NCBI RefSeq assembly: GCF_009846885.1
Contig: NZ_WUWM01000018.1
Coordinates: 62,001 to 126,000, forward strand
Length of the DNA stretch: 64,000 nt
Direction of reading: 5' to 3'
From: Paenibacillus puerhi
GTDB taxonomy: Bacteria > Bacillota > Bacilli > Paenibacillales > NBRC-103111
Shown here piece by piece: positions 26,611 to 35,163 of this stretch (position 1 is its first letter; each line of letters begins with the position of its first letter). The notes beneath the pieces were generated by a model. It was given only the letters and a program-made list of their open reading frames with translations, was not told the DNA's origin and did no database searches. Position numbers and translations under genes: made by a program.

Positions 26611-26811
26611 TTACAGCTTGATGACGTTCTCGGCTTGCGGGCCGCGGTTACCTTGTACAATGTTGAATTGTACGCGTTGGCCTTCATCAAGAGACTTGAA
26701 GCCGTCGCCTTGGATGGCGCTGAAATGTACGAATACATCCTTGCCGCCTTCTACTTCGATAAAGCCAAAGCCTTTCTCTGCGTTAAACCATTTCACTGTT
26801 CCTGTTTCCAC
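26611..26811 (-). CDS. Cold-shock protein, CspA/CspB family
   Basis: 66 residues from a GTG start with AGGAGG 8 bases upstream. The RNA-binding motifs [10 protein letters not shown] (RNP1) and VFVHFSAI (RNP2) are intact in a single OB-fold domain. It melts mRNA secondary structure and supports translation in the cold. A consensus promoter 130 bases upstream gives a leader of about 120 bases, typical of temperature-responsive csp mRNAs. Confidence 0.96.
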   Translation of the reverse strand: METGTVKWFNAEKGFGFIEVEGGKDVFVHFSAIQGDGFKSLDEGQRVQFNIVQGNRGPQAENVIKL

Positions 26812-26938
26812 TAGTAATTCCTCCTAAAGGTTAATGCCGTATGTAGAAAAAAAGTCACATCCGGTTCAGGTATTCCTTCTTGAAGTGAACACCCTATTTA
26901 AGATGTGAACTTATGGCTTCATCTATACGAATTAATTT

Positions 26939-26967
26939 ATTATACCATGTAAGATGGTTCATAGCAA
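26939..26967 (-). promoter_or_regulatory. SigA-type promoter of csp
   Basis: On the minus strand TTGCTA, a 17-base spacer, then a perfect TATAAT. The start of transcription would be near 26932, leaving about 120 bases of untranslated leader before the GTG at 26811. Confidence 0.75.
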
Positions 26968-27073
26968 TGCCAAGCTGTTCCAGCTTAGGGATAATCCGAC
27001 TGGAGGAGCCAAGGGATCTCGATAGGGAGGGTCTCCTTTGCAACAAGATGTAGCAGCCCCAGGAGGAACGGTG

Positions 27074-27182
27074 TATACTTGAAGGGACAGCAGGAACTTG
27101 ACATCTGCGAGCGGTAACCTGATGAAGCGGAATATGCAGAGGCGCGGATGACGGAGCATGAGAACCGTTCCCGCGTTTTTTG
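27074..27182 (+). other. Unexplained leader with terminator-like hairpin upstream of PAP2 gene
   Basis: A TATACT at 27074-27079 could be a -10 box, though no good -35 is seen. Then come a possible stem TCTGC / GCAGA around 27103-27140 and a two-part stem (GCGG, ACGG / CCGT, CCGC) ending in GTTTTTT near 27180. No gene with a ribosome site lies in 26970-27300. The layout could be a leader regulating the PAP2 gene 130 bases downstream, or a small RNA; I recognise no known riboswitch class. Confidence 0.35.
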
Positions 27183-27314
27183 AGCCGTATCCGTTACCGG
27201 AGATGGCGGACGCCAAGGGCGAGCAAGTGATGCGTCGCGTGCCGCGTATGGAGATGAGCTTCGGAGGGTTAAACGCTATAGTAAAGCTGATGCTGAAGAG
27301 AGGTTGGAGAAGAT

Positions 27315-27959
27315 ATGAAGGCATGGGGAACAGCTCTGGTCTGCGCGCTGTTGTTCACGGGCATCGCATGGTGGATGCGGATGGAGAAGACGACGGCGCT
27401 GGATCAGGCGGTGAAGGAAGCGCTCGGCGGACAGGCTGGAGAGGAGCCAGGGGCCTTCCTGCTGGCGTTGAACGGCCTCGGCTCGACAGCCGTGTTCGGC
27501 GGAGTGACGCTTGTCGTTACGCTCCTTGCATGGCTGCTGCGGCTTCGGAAGGAAGCGGTGGCGATTATCGGCAGCGTACTGGCAGCCTGGCTGCTTAATA
27601 CCGGCTTGAAGGTGTTGTTTGAGCGGGAGAGGCCCGTGCACGAGAGCTGGATAGCCGTGGACGGGTACAGCTTCCCTAGCGGTAATGCGATGATCGGTAT
27701 GGCGCTTTATGGGATGTTAATTGTTGTGGTCTGGAACGTCGCCTACTCGGGCTGGGTCCGCTGGACAGCTGCCGGGGTCGGAACGCTGTTAATCGCTCTG
27801 ATCGGGTATAGCCGGATCTACTTTGGCGTGCATTATGCCACCGATATCGCGGCGGGCTATGCAGCCGGATTATGCTGCGTGGCGGTCTTCACCGGCGCGC
27901 TGAATCTCTCAAGAGGCGTGAGCAGCCGTCGCCGACGCTCCTATCCGTCCTTTCCTTGA
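27315..27959 (+). CDS. PAP2-family phosphatase, membrane protein
   Basis: 214 residues, GGAGAAGAT before the ATG, about six membrane segments. The three lipid-phosphatase motifs are present: KVLFERERP (KxxxxxxRP), FPSGN (usually PSGH) and SRIYFGVHYATD (SRxxxxxHxxxD). Such enzymes dephosphorylate lipid phosphates, for example undecaprenyl pyrophosphate, on the outer face of the membrane. The Asn in place of the motif 2 His, which normally acts as proton donor, is unusual. Confidence 0.88.
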   Translation: MKAWGTALVCALLFTGIAWWMRMEKTTALDQAVKEALGGQAGEEPGAFLLALNGLGSTAVFGGVTLVVTLLAWLLRLRKEAVAIIGSVLAAWLLNTGLKVLFERERPVHESWIAVDGYSFPSGNAMIGMALYGMLIVVVWNVAYSGWVRWTAAGVGTLLIALIGYSRIYFGVHYATDIAAGYAAGLCCVAVFTGALNLSRGVSSRRRRSYPSFP

Positions 27960-27983
27960 AAGCTGCCGATTCATAAAAGCGCG

Positions 27984-28020
27984 AAAGGACCGGGCGAGCA
28001 AGCGTACGCCGGGTCCTTTT
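27984..28020. terminator. Terminator between convergent PAP2 and 28029 genes
   Basis: AAAGGACC and GGGTCCTTTT form a stem with an inner G+C-rich arm. It lies between the two convergent stops and can serve both. Confidence 0.75.
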
Positions 28021-28028
28021 CGTCATGG

Positions 28029-29705
28029 CTACTGGGGCTTATAGTGACCGAAGTCGACGGGGTTTCCGTTAATTTTGCGCAGCAGAGCGCCCGCGGGATC
28101 GATATGCAGGGAAAGCTCGCGGCCGGTCAGCCCGGCGTACTCGACACCGAGCGTATCTCCGGCGGCAAAGGCAGGCCGCTTGGCACTCCGCTCAGCGATA
28201 AACGCTTCGAAGCTGTCCAAGCCTAGGCCGCTCGCCTCGGCGGCATCGACCGCCTCGACGACGACGCCATTCGGCCTTCCCTCGCTGACGACGTTTACGC
28301 GGTCATCTGCTTCGCAGAGCCTGTACGGCTGAAGGAGATGGATCGCAAAGTAGACATTTGCGCAACGGCCGAATAAGGACTTCCCGTCCTGGCGCCATTC
28401 TCCCTTGGGCAGCACGCCGAGGATCCGGTTCGGCTCGCTGGCCGGGATAGGATACAGCGCGCATACGACGCTGCGGTCGAACAGCACTTCGGCATAGCCG
28501 GTTTGATGGCGCGGGTCGGTTGCCTGACCATCGTCCCCGTCCCGGGCCGAGTCATCGGCGGGGTGGTAGAAGTAGGCCTGGTTCACGCTATGCGCCGGTT
28601 CAGCCGAATCGAGCGGCAGCGTCACATCCCAGCGATGCTGCTCGTTATCGAACTCCTGCACGCGCTCCCAGATGCCTCCCACCGCATAGTGCTCAGTCAA
28701 GTAGGCATAGCTGTGCAGCTTACGGTCCGGGTCTGCGGCTGACCGCGGCACGGACTTGGCTACCTCAGCCGGCCGGGAGCGATCCAGCGCCAAGGCGAGA
28801 GCCGTCTCGGGAGCCGGGTAGAACAGAAAGCCCGCGTATTCGGTACGCGGCATCGCTTCAGGCAGCTTGAAGTCGCCGAATTGGACATAATCGAACAGGA
28901 CGTTGCTGTCCTTGGGAATATCATGCGGCCAGCCGCGGGATTGGGCCCCGACCCACGTCCCCTTCAAATAAAAAAGAGCACGTTCGCACCAGAGATGATC
29001 CAGCATCTCGGCGAGCGTCTTTTTAATGGAAGGCTCCGCGATCAGCTCCCATGCGCAGGTGAACGCTTGGATCCAGTGCCAGAACCAGGGCAGAGCGCCG
29101 TACTCCACCATGCCATACCGGCGTACGAAGGAAAGGGTGGCTTCCAGGGAACGGATGCCGTCTTCCAGCAGCTCTTGGTCCTGATACCTGCTGCCCATAA
29201 TCAGCTTGGTTGCCGTATACTTGGCTTCATGATGATTGAAGTTCTGCATCGGCACCCGGTAAAACCCGCTGCGGTACACATGCTCGAGCGCGTTCTCGAA
29301 GGCTGTGCGAAGCTCCGGCTCGAGCTCGGAGCTATAGCGTTCGAGGAAATATACCATAAGACTGCCCATCAGCTCGACGGGGAGCACATGGGGTCTCGCC
29401 TCCTGCGGAGAGGGGCGCAATCCCAGTGGCCAATGCCCGTACATGCCGCTGGCCGGGTCCTGATCCTGGAGGCGCAGCACAGCGAGCAGCACGGAGGAAG
29501 CTCTGGCCTTGGCTTCCTGGCGGCCTAGAGGGAGCTCCAGGCCGGGGTCGGCAGCGGCGGCGAACAGATAGGAGGCATAGTAGAAGTTATTGCGGATATC
29601 ATCGTGAAACCATAGGCCCTCCCCTGCGTCGGGCAGCTTGGCTGCCTTCATGGCGACTTGGCGAATAATAGCAAGCTGCCGGCTTTTATAGGAAGCTGTC
29701 GTCAT
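28029..29705 (-). CDS. Large hypothetical protein, possible alpha/alpha-toroid fold
   Basis: 558 residues from the ATG at 29705, which has AAAGGAGG 7 bases upstream. The N-terminal 300 residues look helical with aromatic-rich repeats (FNHHEAKYTATKLIMGSRYQ, LPWFWHWIQAFTCAWEL), and the C-terminal 250 look beta-rich (HYAVGGIWERVQEFDNEQHRWDVTLPL). That order recalls heparinase II/III- or alginate-lyase-like proteins, but I see no defining catalytic motif. No signal peptide, so cytosolic. Function not assigned. Confidence 0.7.
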   Translation of the reverse strand: MTTASYKSRQLAIIRQVAMKAAKLPDAGEGLWFHDDIRNNFYYASYLFAAAADPGLELPLGRQEAKARASSVLLAVLRLQDQDPASGMYGHWPLGLRPSPQEARPHVLPVELMGSLMVYFLERYSSELEPELRTAFENALEHVYRSGFYRVPMQNFNHHEAKYTATKLIMGSRYQDQELLEDGIRSLEATLSFVRRYGMVEYGALPWFWHWIQAFTCAWELIAEPSIKKTLAEMLDHLWCERALFYLKGTWVGAQSRGWPHDIPKDSNVLFDYVQFGDFKLPEAMPRTEYAGFLFYPAPETALALALDRSRPAEVAKSVPRSAADPDRKLHSYAYLTEHYAVGGIWERVQEFDNEQHRWDVTLPLDSAEPAHSVNQAYFYHPADDSARDGDDGQATDPRHQTGYAEVLFDRSVVCALYPIPASEPNRILGVLPKGEWRQDGKSLFGRCANVYFAIHLLQPYRLCEADDRVNVVSEGRPNGVVVEAVDAAEASGLGLDSFEAFIAERSAKRPAFAAGDTLGVEYAGLTGRELSLHIDPAGALLRKINGNPVDFGHYKPQ

Positions 29706-29817
29706 ATGATCCTCCTTTAAACGTTTCAACTGTCGTGATCATTATACCTGATTTTGCCGGGCTTGGTCACGAACAAGAAGCGCCGAAGGCCGTCAGGAGG
29801 AAGAGGAGGAACACAAA

Positions 29818-29952
29818 ATGCAGGATAAAATTGACAATGAAAATCGCTGTACTTTACAATCAAATTACAGATACCGGTACCACAGACTGATGTCTTTGGT
29901 CCCAGATGGTGGTGGAGGAACTGAACGCGAAACCGCTCTTCTCGGAGCATGA
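29818..29952 (+). CDS. Leader ORF overlapping the start of the GGDEF-EAL gene
   Basis: 44 codons from an ATG with a strong GAGGAGGAAC upstream, starting MQDKIDNENRCTLQSNYRYR. It runs in another frame over the first 47 bases of the GGDEF-EAL gene, whose own ATG has no good ribosome site. Translation of the leader could deliver ribosomes to the downstream start. The peptide itself resembles nothing I know. Confidence 0.35.
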   Translation: MQDKIDNENRCTLQSNYRYRYHRLMSLVPDGGGGTERETALLGA

Positions 29953-32023
29953 GCTGCACGAGCCGTTTATGAAGGCGATTGTCAACCATATGGATGAAGG
30001 TATTGTTGTGTACAACACAGCGGGCAAGCCGCTTTTTTATAACTATGCGGTACAGAGGCTGGGACTTGTAGAGGGGGAGCATGACGCCTGCGTCTATTAC
30101 CATTCGGATGGCCAGACGCTGCTGGGCGAGGAAGAAAAACCGTTCCGGCGGGTGTTGGCAGGGCAGAGGGTTCAGGGGGAGGAGATTTGGGCTGTGCGCA
30201 AGGGCCGGCCTGTTGTCATTTTGCAGATTCGAGGATTTCCCGTGTATGGGGAAAGGGGGGAGTTACTGGGAGCGCTAATGCTCTTCGAGGATATTTCCAA
30301 CCGGAAATGGGCGGAACAGCGCATGGAGGTTAGCGAGCAGCGGTACAAATCGCTGTTCGAGCATCATCCCGATATTGTGTGCTGGGTCGATTTGCAGGGC
30401 GTGCTCATCCAGACCAATGATGCGGCCCGGCACATATCGGGGTACGACCCCGAGCAGCTGCAGCGGAGAAGATTGTCTTCCTTGATTGCGGTGGAGGACC
30501 GGACAAGGGCCAGGGACCATTTCCATGCGGCCAGACAGGGGAAATCGCAAAGCTACGAGATTCGGGCGCTGCATCGGGACGGCAGGCGTCTGGATCTGCA
30601 CGTGACCAATATCCCGATGTATGTGGGCGGGCAGATCGTCGGCATCTACATGGTGGCGAAGGACGTTAGCCAGGAGAAAAGAACGGAGTCGACGGCGCAT
30701 TTTCTCGCCTTTCATGATCCGCTGACGGCGCTTCCTAACCGGCGCTCGTTCCACGAGCATCTGACCGAGCTGCTGGACAAGGCCAGAGTATGCGGTGACG
30801 AGGTGGCCGTCATGTTCCTGGATCTGGACCGGTTCAAGCTGATTAACGATACGCTCGGGCATGCGGCCGGAGACAGGCTGCTGCAGCTGATCTCTATGCG
30901 TCTTAAGCAGGGTCTGCACCGGAAGTATGAGCTGTTCCGTCTGGGAGGGGATGAGTTCACGGTGGTGCTTCCGTCCACCACCTGCGAGCAGGCGGCCGAG
31001 GTGGCCGGCCAGATCGTGCGGCTGCTGTCGGCGTCCTTCCCGATGGAGGACCATGAGCTCCATATTACGGCAAGTATAGGCATCAGTATGTTCCCTTGCG
31101 ATGGGGACGATGTGGATGCGATGATCCGGCATGCCGATATGGCGATGTACCGGGCCAAGGAATATGGCAAGAACACCTACCAGTTCTACACATCCGATCT
31201 GAACGAGATTTCGCAGAAAAAGATGAGGCTGGAGAAGGAGCTGTTCCGTGCGCTGGAGCATGACGAGCTGACCTTGCATTACCAGCCTCAGTGTCAAGCG
31301 GGCGAGCTTGCGCTGACGGGCGTGGAGGCGCTTGTGCGCTGGCAGCATCCGGTAGAGGGCTTTATCCCGCCGTCGGAGTTCATTCCCTTCGCGGAAGAGA
31401 CGGGATTGATCGTGCCTCTGGGCCGATGGGTGCTGCGTACGGTATGCGCCCGGCACATGCAGTGGCGGCAAGAAGGCTGCATCCCTGTAAAGATAGCCGT
31501 CAATCTATCGGTCCGGCAATTTCAGGACGAGGGACTGGTGGAGCTGGTGAAGGAGGCTCTGCATGAATCCGGGATGGAACCCGCTTATCTGGAGCTGGAG
31601 ATCACGGAAAGCATCGCGATGATCAACTTCGATTATGTGAATACGAAGCTGACCCAGCTCAAGGAGCTCGGGGTGAGTATCGCCATCGATGATTTTGGGA
31701 CAGGTTACAGCTCGCTAAGCTATTTGAAAAAATTCAGTATCGACAAGCTGAAGATCGATCAGTCATTCGTACGCGACCTGACCACCAATGAAGTGAATTA
31801 CTCGATCGTCAAAGCGATCATTGCGATGGGCAAGAGCTTGAATGTCAGCCTGATCGCCGAAGGGGTCGAGACGGAAGTACAGATGCATAGGCTCAGAGAG
31901 TTGGGCTGCGAGCATATTCAGGGCTATTGGTACAGCAGGCCGCTGACGGCGGAGCAATTGCAGGAGCGTTTCCTGCAGAGGCGTGCTTCCTCGGGACAGC
32001 GCGAGCGAGAGCGATTGGACTGA
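29906..32023 (+). CDS. PAS-PAS-GGDEF-EAL cyclic-di-GMP protein
   Basis: 705 residues. Two PAS sensor domains (about 25-135 and 140-265) precede a GGDEF domain (270-435, RLGGDEFTVVLP near residue 346) and an EAL domain (445-690, GVEALVRWQHP near 473, then DDFGTGYSSLSYL and IAEGVE). Both catalytic signatures are intact, so it may make and degrade cyclic-di-GMP under control of the PAS domains. No membrane segment, so cytosolic. No ribosome site of its own is evident before 29906; the frame is closed just upstream. Confidence 0.92.
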   Translation: MVVEELNAKPLFSEHELHEPFMKAIVNHMDEGIVVYNTAGKPLFYNYAVQRLGLVEGEHDACVYYHSDGQTLLGEEEKPFRRVLAGQRVQGEEIWAVRKGRPVVILQIRGFPVYGERGELLGALMLFEDISNRKWAEQRMEVSEQRYKSLFEHHPDIVCWVDLQGVLIQTNDAARHISGYDPEQLQRRRLSSLIAVEDRTRARDHFHAARQGKSQSYEIRALHRDGRRLDLHVTNIPMYVGGQIVGIYMVAKDVSQEKRTESTAHFLAFHDPLTALPNRRSFHEHLTELLDKARVCGDEVAVMFLDLDRFKLINDTLGHAAGDRLLQLISMRLKQGLHRKYELFRLGGDEFTVVLPSTTCEQAAEVAGQIVRLLSASFPMEDHELHITASIGISMFPCDGDDVDAMIRHADMAMYRAKEYGKNTYQFYTSDLNEISQKKMRLEKELFRALEHDELTLHYQPQCQAGELALTGVEALVRWQHPVEGFIPPSEFIPFAEETGLIVPLGRWVLRTVCARHMQWRQEGCIPVKIAVNLSVRQFQDEGLVELVKEALHESGMEPAYLELEITESIAMINFDYVNTKLTQLKELGVSIAIDDFGTGYSSLSYLKKFSIDKLKIDQSFVRDLTTNEVNYSIVKAIIAMGKSLNVSLIAEGVETEVQMHRLRELGCEHIQGYWYSRPLTAEQLQERFLQRRASSGQRERERLD

Positions 32024-32101
32024 CGCCCCAGATGAGGGATCAGGCTGGTGGGAGGGGATGGCCGGGGGACACCCAGAGCCGTTGCTCACCTCAATTACGA
32101 T

Positions 32102-32134
32102 AAACACAGGCGCGATGCGTCTGTGTTTATTTAA
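32102..32134 (+). terminator. Rho-independent terminator of the GGDEF-EAL gene
   Basis: AAACACAGGCGC and GCGTCTGTGTTT form a 12-bp stem with one mismatch and a 3-base loop, followed by ATTTAA. Confidence 0.8.
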
Positions 32135-32240
32135 CGTTAATTGGCTGGACTCAATATTTACATCCGGTTTACGGTCCGCTAATACAGGCATAAAACTTTT
32201 CCTTCATAGTAGAGAGTAAACAAACGAATGGAGAGTTTCC

Positions 32241-33779
32241 ATGACCAAGGATCAGGTCTCGCAATTCGAAAAGAAAATGGTTATCCGTCCCATCGAAGCC
32301 AGGGATATTGATCCGATTATTGAGCTTCAGCATCTTTGTTTTCCTAATATGCATCCGTGGACCCGAGAGCAGATGGAGAGTCATATCCGGATTTTCCCCG
32401 AGGGACAAATCTGTGTGGAGCTGGATGGGGAGATTATCGGCTCGTGCTCGAGCCTGATCGTTCATTTCGAGGATTATCTGGAGCAGCATACGTATTCGGA
32501 GATTACCGATAAGGGCTACATCCGCAACCATAATCCGCGTGGCGAAAGCTTGTACGGCATGGAGGTGATGGTTCATCCGGCATACCGGCGCATGAAAATC
32601 GGAAGAAGGCTGTACGAGGCGCGCAAGCGGCTCGCGGAACGGCTCAATCTGAAGAGCATTCTCGTCGGCGGGCGCATTCCCGGCTACCATGCTTACAGCG
32701 GCAAGCTAACGCCCCGGGAGTATGCCGAGGAAGTGCTGCAGCAAAATATATACGATCCGGTGCTTACCTTTCAGATGATGAACGGGTTCACCCTGAAGCG
32801 GATCATTACCAATTACTTGTCCGACGACCAGGATTCGATGAACTATGCGGCGCTGCTGGAGTGGAACAATATCGATTACAAGCCCAGCAGCAGCAAGGTT
32901 CACTACAAGCTGTCCTTTCCGGTGCGGATCTGCGTGATTCAATACATGATGAAGAAGATCGATTCCTTCGAGGAGTTCGCGACCCAGTGCGAGCACTATG
33001 TCGATGTGGCGGCGGATTACAAATCGGACTTCGCCGTATTTCCCGAAAATGTGACGATGCAGCTGCTGTCGTTTCTGGAGGAGCGTTCCCCGAGCTCGGC
33101 CGTCCGCAAGCTTAGCACGTTCACTTCTCAATATGTCGAGTTGTTTACGGAGCTGGCGGTCAAGTACAACGTTAATATTATCGGGGGCTCGCACTTCGTC
33201 GAGCAGAACAACCGAATTTACAATGTGGGGCATTTATTCCGGAGGGACGGCACGATCGCACGGCAGTACAAGCTGCATATCTCGCCCAACGAGCGCAGAT
33301 GGTGGGGCATCAACGGAGGCTCCAGGCTGGAGGTGTTCGATACCGATTGCGGCAAAATATCGATTCAGCTCAGCAGCGATATCGAATATCCGGAGATTTC
33401 GCGGATCGTGGCCGAGGAAGGGGCACAGCTGATCTTTGTACCTTTCTGCGCGGAGGACCGTCAAACCTTCCTTCGTGTCAAATACTGCGCGCAGGCGCGG
33501 GCGATCGAGAACCAGGTGTTTACGGTAACGTCGGGTACCGTGGGCAATCTGACGCATGTCGATAATGTGGATGTCCAATATGCGCAATCCGGCATCTATA
33601 CGCCGGCGGATTTTTCCTTCCCGCGGGACGGGATAGCCGGCGAGTGCAGCGAGAACACGGAGACGGTCATCATGGCCGAGGTGGACATGGAAATTTTGCA
33701 GCGTCACCGCAAGTCCAAGGATGTCCTGACGTTCCGGGACCGGCGGACGGATATTTATTCCCTGCATATTCATTCCTAG
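32241..33779 (+). CDS. GNAT acetyltransferase fused to nitrilase-like domain with Cys-to-Ser change
   Basis: 512 residues, the architecture of B. subtilis YhcX. Residues 12-200 form a GNAT domain (MVIRPIEARDIDPIIEL; acetyl-CoA loop VHPAYRRMKIGRRLY). Residues 230-505 form a carbon-nitrogen hydrolase domain. The catalytic Glu (FPENVTM) and Lys (KLHISPNERRWW) are present, but the nucleophile motif, normally CYDIEFPE, reads SSDIEYPE: Ser378 replaces Cys. The hydrolase domain may therefore be inactive or altered. The start is preceded by GGAGAG. It is followed after 17 bases by a second nitrilase with intact triad and then SAM decarboxylase. Confidence 0.88.
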   Translation: MTKDQVSQFEKKMVIRPIEARDIDPIIELQHLCFPNMHPWTREQMESHIRIFPEGQICVELDGEIIGSCSSLIVHFEDYLEQHTYSEITDKGYIRNHNPRGESLYGMEVMVHPAYRRMKIGRRLYEARKRLAERLNLKSILVGGRIPGYHAYSGKLTPREYAEEVLQQNIYDPVLTFQMMNGFTLKRIITNYLSDDQDSMNYAALLEWNNIDYKPSSSKVHYKLSFPVRICVIQYMMKKIDSFEEFATQCEHYVDVAADYKSDFAVFPENVTMQLLSFLEERSPSSAVRKLSTFTSQYVELFTELAVKYNVNIIGGSHFVEQNNRIYNVGHLFRRDGTIARQYKLHISPNERRWWGINGGSRLEVFDTDCGKISIQLSSDIEYPEISRIVAEEGAQLIFVPFCAEDRQTFLRVKYCAQARAIENQVFTVTSGTVGNLTHVDNVDVQYAQSGIYTPADFSFPRDGIAGECSENTETVIMAEVDMEILQRHRKSKDVLTFRDRRTDIYSLHIHS

Positions 33780-33796
33780 ACGAGGAGGCGGCCCGG

Positions 33797-34681
33797 ATGA
33801 CTCAACTAAGGGTAGCGGCGATGCAATACAGCCTGGAAGACCTCGGATCGGAGGGGCAGTTCTGGAACAGGCTGTCCCTCAGCATCCGGGAGGAGGCCGG
33901 GAAAGGGGCGGACCTGGTCGTATTTCCTGAGTATATGACCGCGCATTTGCTAAGCCTGCACCCGGCCATGACGCATGAAGAGGCGTGCTTGTATCTGGAC
34001 GGCCGTACGGCTGAATATGTCCGTTTTTTCCGACAATGCAGCCGGGAGTATCAAGTGGGGATTCTCGGTGGGACGCATATCTGCAAGGATGCCGCAGGTT
34101 ATGTCAACCGGGCATTCCTGTTCTTCCCGGACGGCCGGGTAGAGACGCAGGATAAGCTGCATGTGACGCCGGAGGAACGGAGCCTATGGTCCCTGGTTGA
34201 GGGAGACCGACTGAATATTATCGAGACGGAGTGGGGGAAGCTGGCGATTCTGACCTGCTACGACATCGAATTCCCCGAGCTGGGAAGGATGGCGGCTGAC
34301 TCCGGAGCGGAACTGATCCTGTGTCCCTCTTATACGGATACCGCGTTCGGTTATCATCGCGTACGGCATTGCGCGCAGGCGAGGGCTGTGGAGAATCAGT
34401 TGTTCGTTGTGCTGAGCGGGATCGTAGGGGAACTGGAGGACCCGCGGCCCCAGATCGATCAGGGCTATGGTCTGGCAGGGGTCTTCACCCCTTGCGACTT
34501 TCCGTTCTATGAGCATGGGGTGCAGCAGGCCGGAGAGCTGAATCGGGGGATGGCGGTGCTGGCCGACATGGACTTCTCCGCGCTCTCGCGCAACCGCAAG
34601 CAGGGAGCCGTAGCGCCCTTCTTCGACCGCAGGCCGGGACTGTACGCCAGACATGGTCAAGCTATGGTGAGGGAGTGGTAA
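33797..34681 (+). CDS. Carbon-nitrogen hydrolase (nitrilase superfamily), intact triad
   Basis: 294 residues from the ATG at 33797, with GAGGAGG upstream; the frame is open further back inside the previous gene. The triad is complete: Glu (FPEYMTA), Lys (KLHVTPEERSLWS) and Cys154 (TCYDIEFPE). It is similar along its length to the C-terminal domain of the preceding gene, so the two are paralogues. Substrates in this superfamily include N-carbamoylputrescine and other amides. The SAM decarboxylase gene two bases later points to polyamine chemistry, by context only. Confidence 0.88.
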   Translation: MTQLRVAAMQYSLEDLGSEGQFWNRLSLSIREEAGKGADLVVFPEYMTAHLLSLHPAMTHEEACLYLDGRTAEYVRFFRQCSREYQVGILGGTHICKDAAGYVNRAFLFFPDGRVETQDKLHVTPEERSLWSLVEGDRLNIIETEWGKLAILTCYDIEFPELGRMAADSGAELILCPSYTDTAFGYHRVRHCAQARAVENQLFVVLSGIVGELEDPRPQIDQGYGLAGVFTPCDFPFYEHGVQQAGELNRGMAVLADMDFSALSRNRKQGAVAPFFDRRPGLYARHGQAMVREW

Positions 34682-34683
34682 CG

Positions 34684-35088
34684 ATGGAATACGACACCTA
34701 TGGGCGTCATGTGGCGGTCGATGCCTGGGGCATCGACTATGATAAGCTCAATGAGACCAACAGGCTTTCCCATCATATGGTGCAGGCAGCCGAGGCAGGC
34801 GGGGCTACGGTGCTTTCCTTTCAGGCCAAACAGTTCAAGCCGCAGGGAGCTACCGTGCTCGTGCTGCTGTCGGAAAGCCATATGTCCATCCATACGTATC
34901 CGGAGAAAGGATTCGCGGCGCTTGACTGCTACACCTGCGGTCAGGAGGTGGATCCGCAGGCCGCGATCGAGGCGATGCTGAGGTATCTGGAGCCGCAGGT
35001 GACCTCGCAGGTCAAGGTCGTCCGAGGCACAGGTCCGCTGGATGTGACGGTATCGCAGACGGCCAGCCTGGAAGGGCTCCCGACTTAG
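34684..35088 (+). CDS. speD: S-adenosylmethionine decarboxylase proenzyme
   Basis: 134 residues from the ATG at 34684, with GAGGGAG 8 bases upstream and only 2 bases after the nitrilase stop. It decarboxylates S-adenosylmethionine to supply the aminopropyl group for spermidine. The proenzyme cuts itself before Ser65 (LSESHMSIHTYPE), which becomes the pyruvoyl cofactor; His and Cys of FAALDCYTCG are conserved. It is the short bacterial type (SpeH class, about 125-135 residues). Third gene of the 32241-35088 operon. Confidence 0.95.
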   Translation: MEYDTYGRHVAVDAWGIDYDKLNETNRLSHHMVQAAEAGGATVLSFQAKQFKPQGATVLVLLSESHMSIHTYPEKGFAALDCYTCGQEVDPQAAIEAMLRYLEPQVTSQVKVVRGTGPLDVTVSQTASLEGLPT

Positions 35089-35118
35089 AGCCGAATCGCG
35101 AAGACAGAGGAATCAGGC

Positions 35119-35154
35119 AGGGCCCCAGCGCGAGCGGAATGCGCGGGGGCCCTT
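35119..35154. terminator. Terminator between speD and convergent immA
   Basis: AGGGCCCC-AGCGC and GCGC-GGGGGCCCT form a long G+C-rich stem followed by TTCT on the plus strand, 30 bases after the speD stop. Confidence 0.8.
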
Positions 35155-35163
35155 TCTGGGACT

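Noticed and set aside
27095-27145. Hammerhead-like CTGATGA in the leader before PAP2
   Set aside because: The matching GAAA core and stem III are missing, so it is not a hammerhead ribozyme.
27158-27598. 146-codon plus-strand ORF overlapping the PAP2 gene
   Set aside because: Runs in another frame over PAP2, which has the motifs and the better ribosome site.
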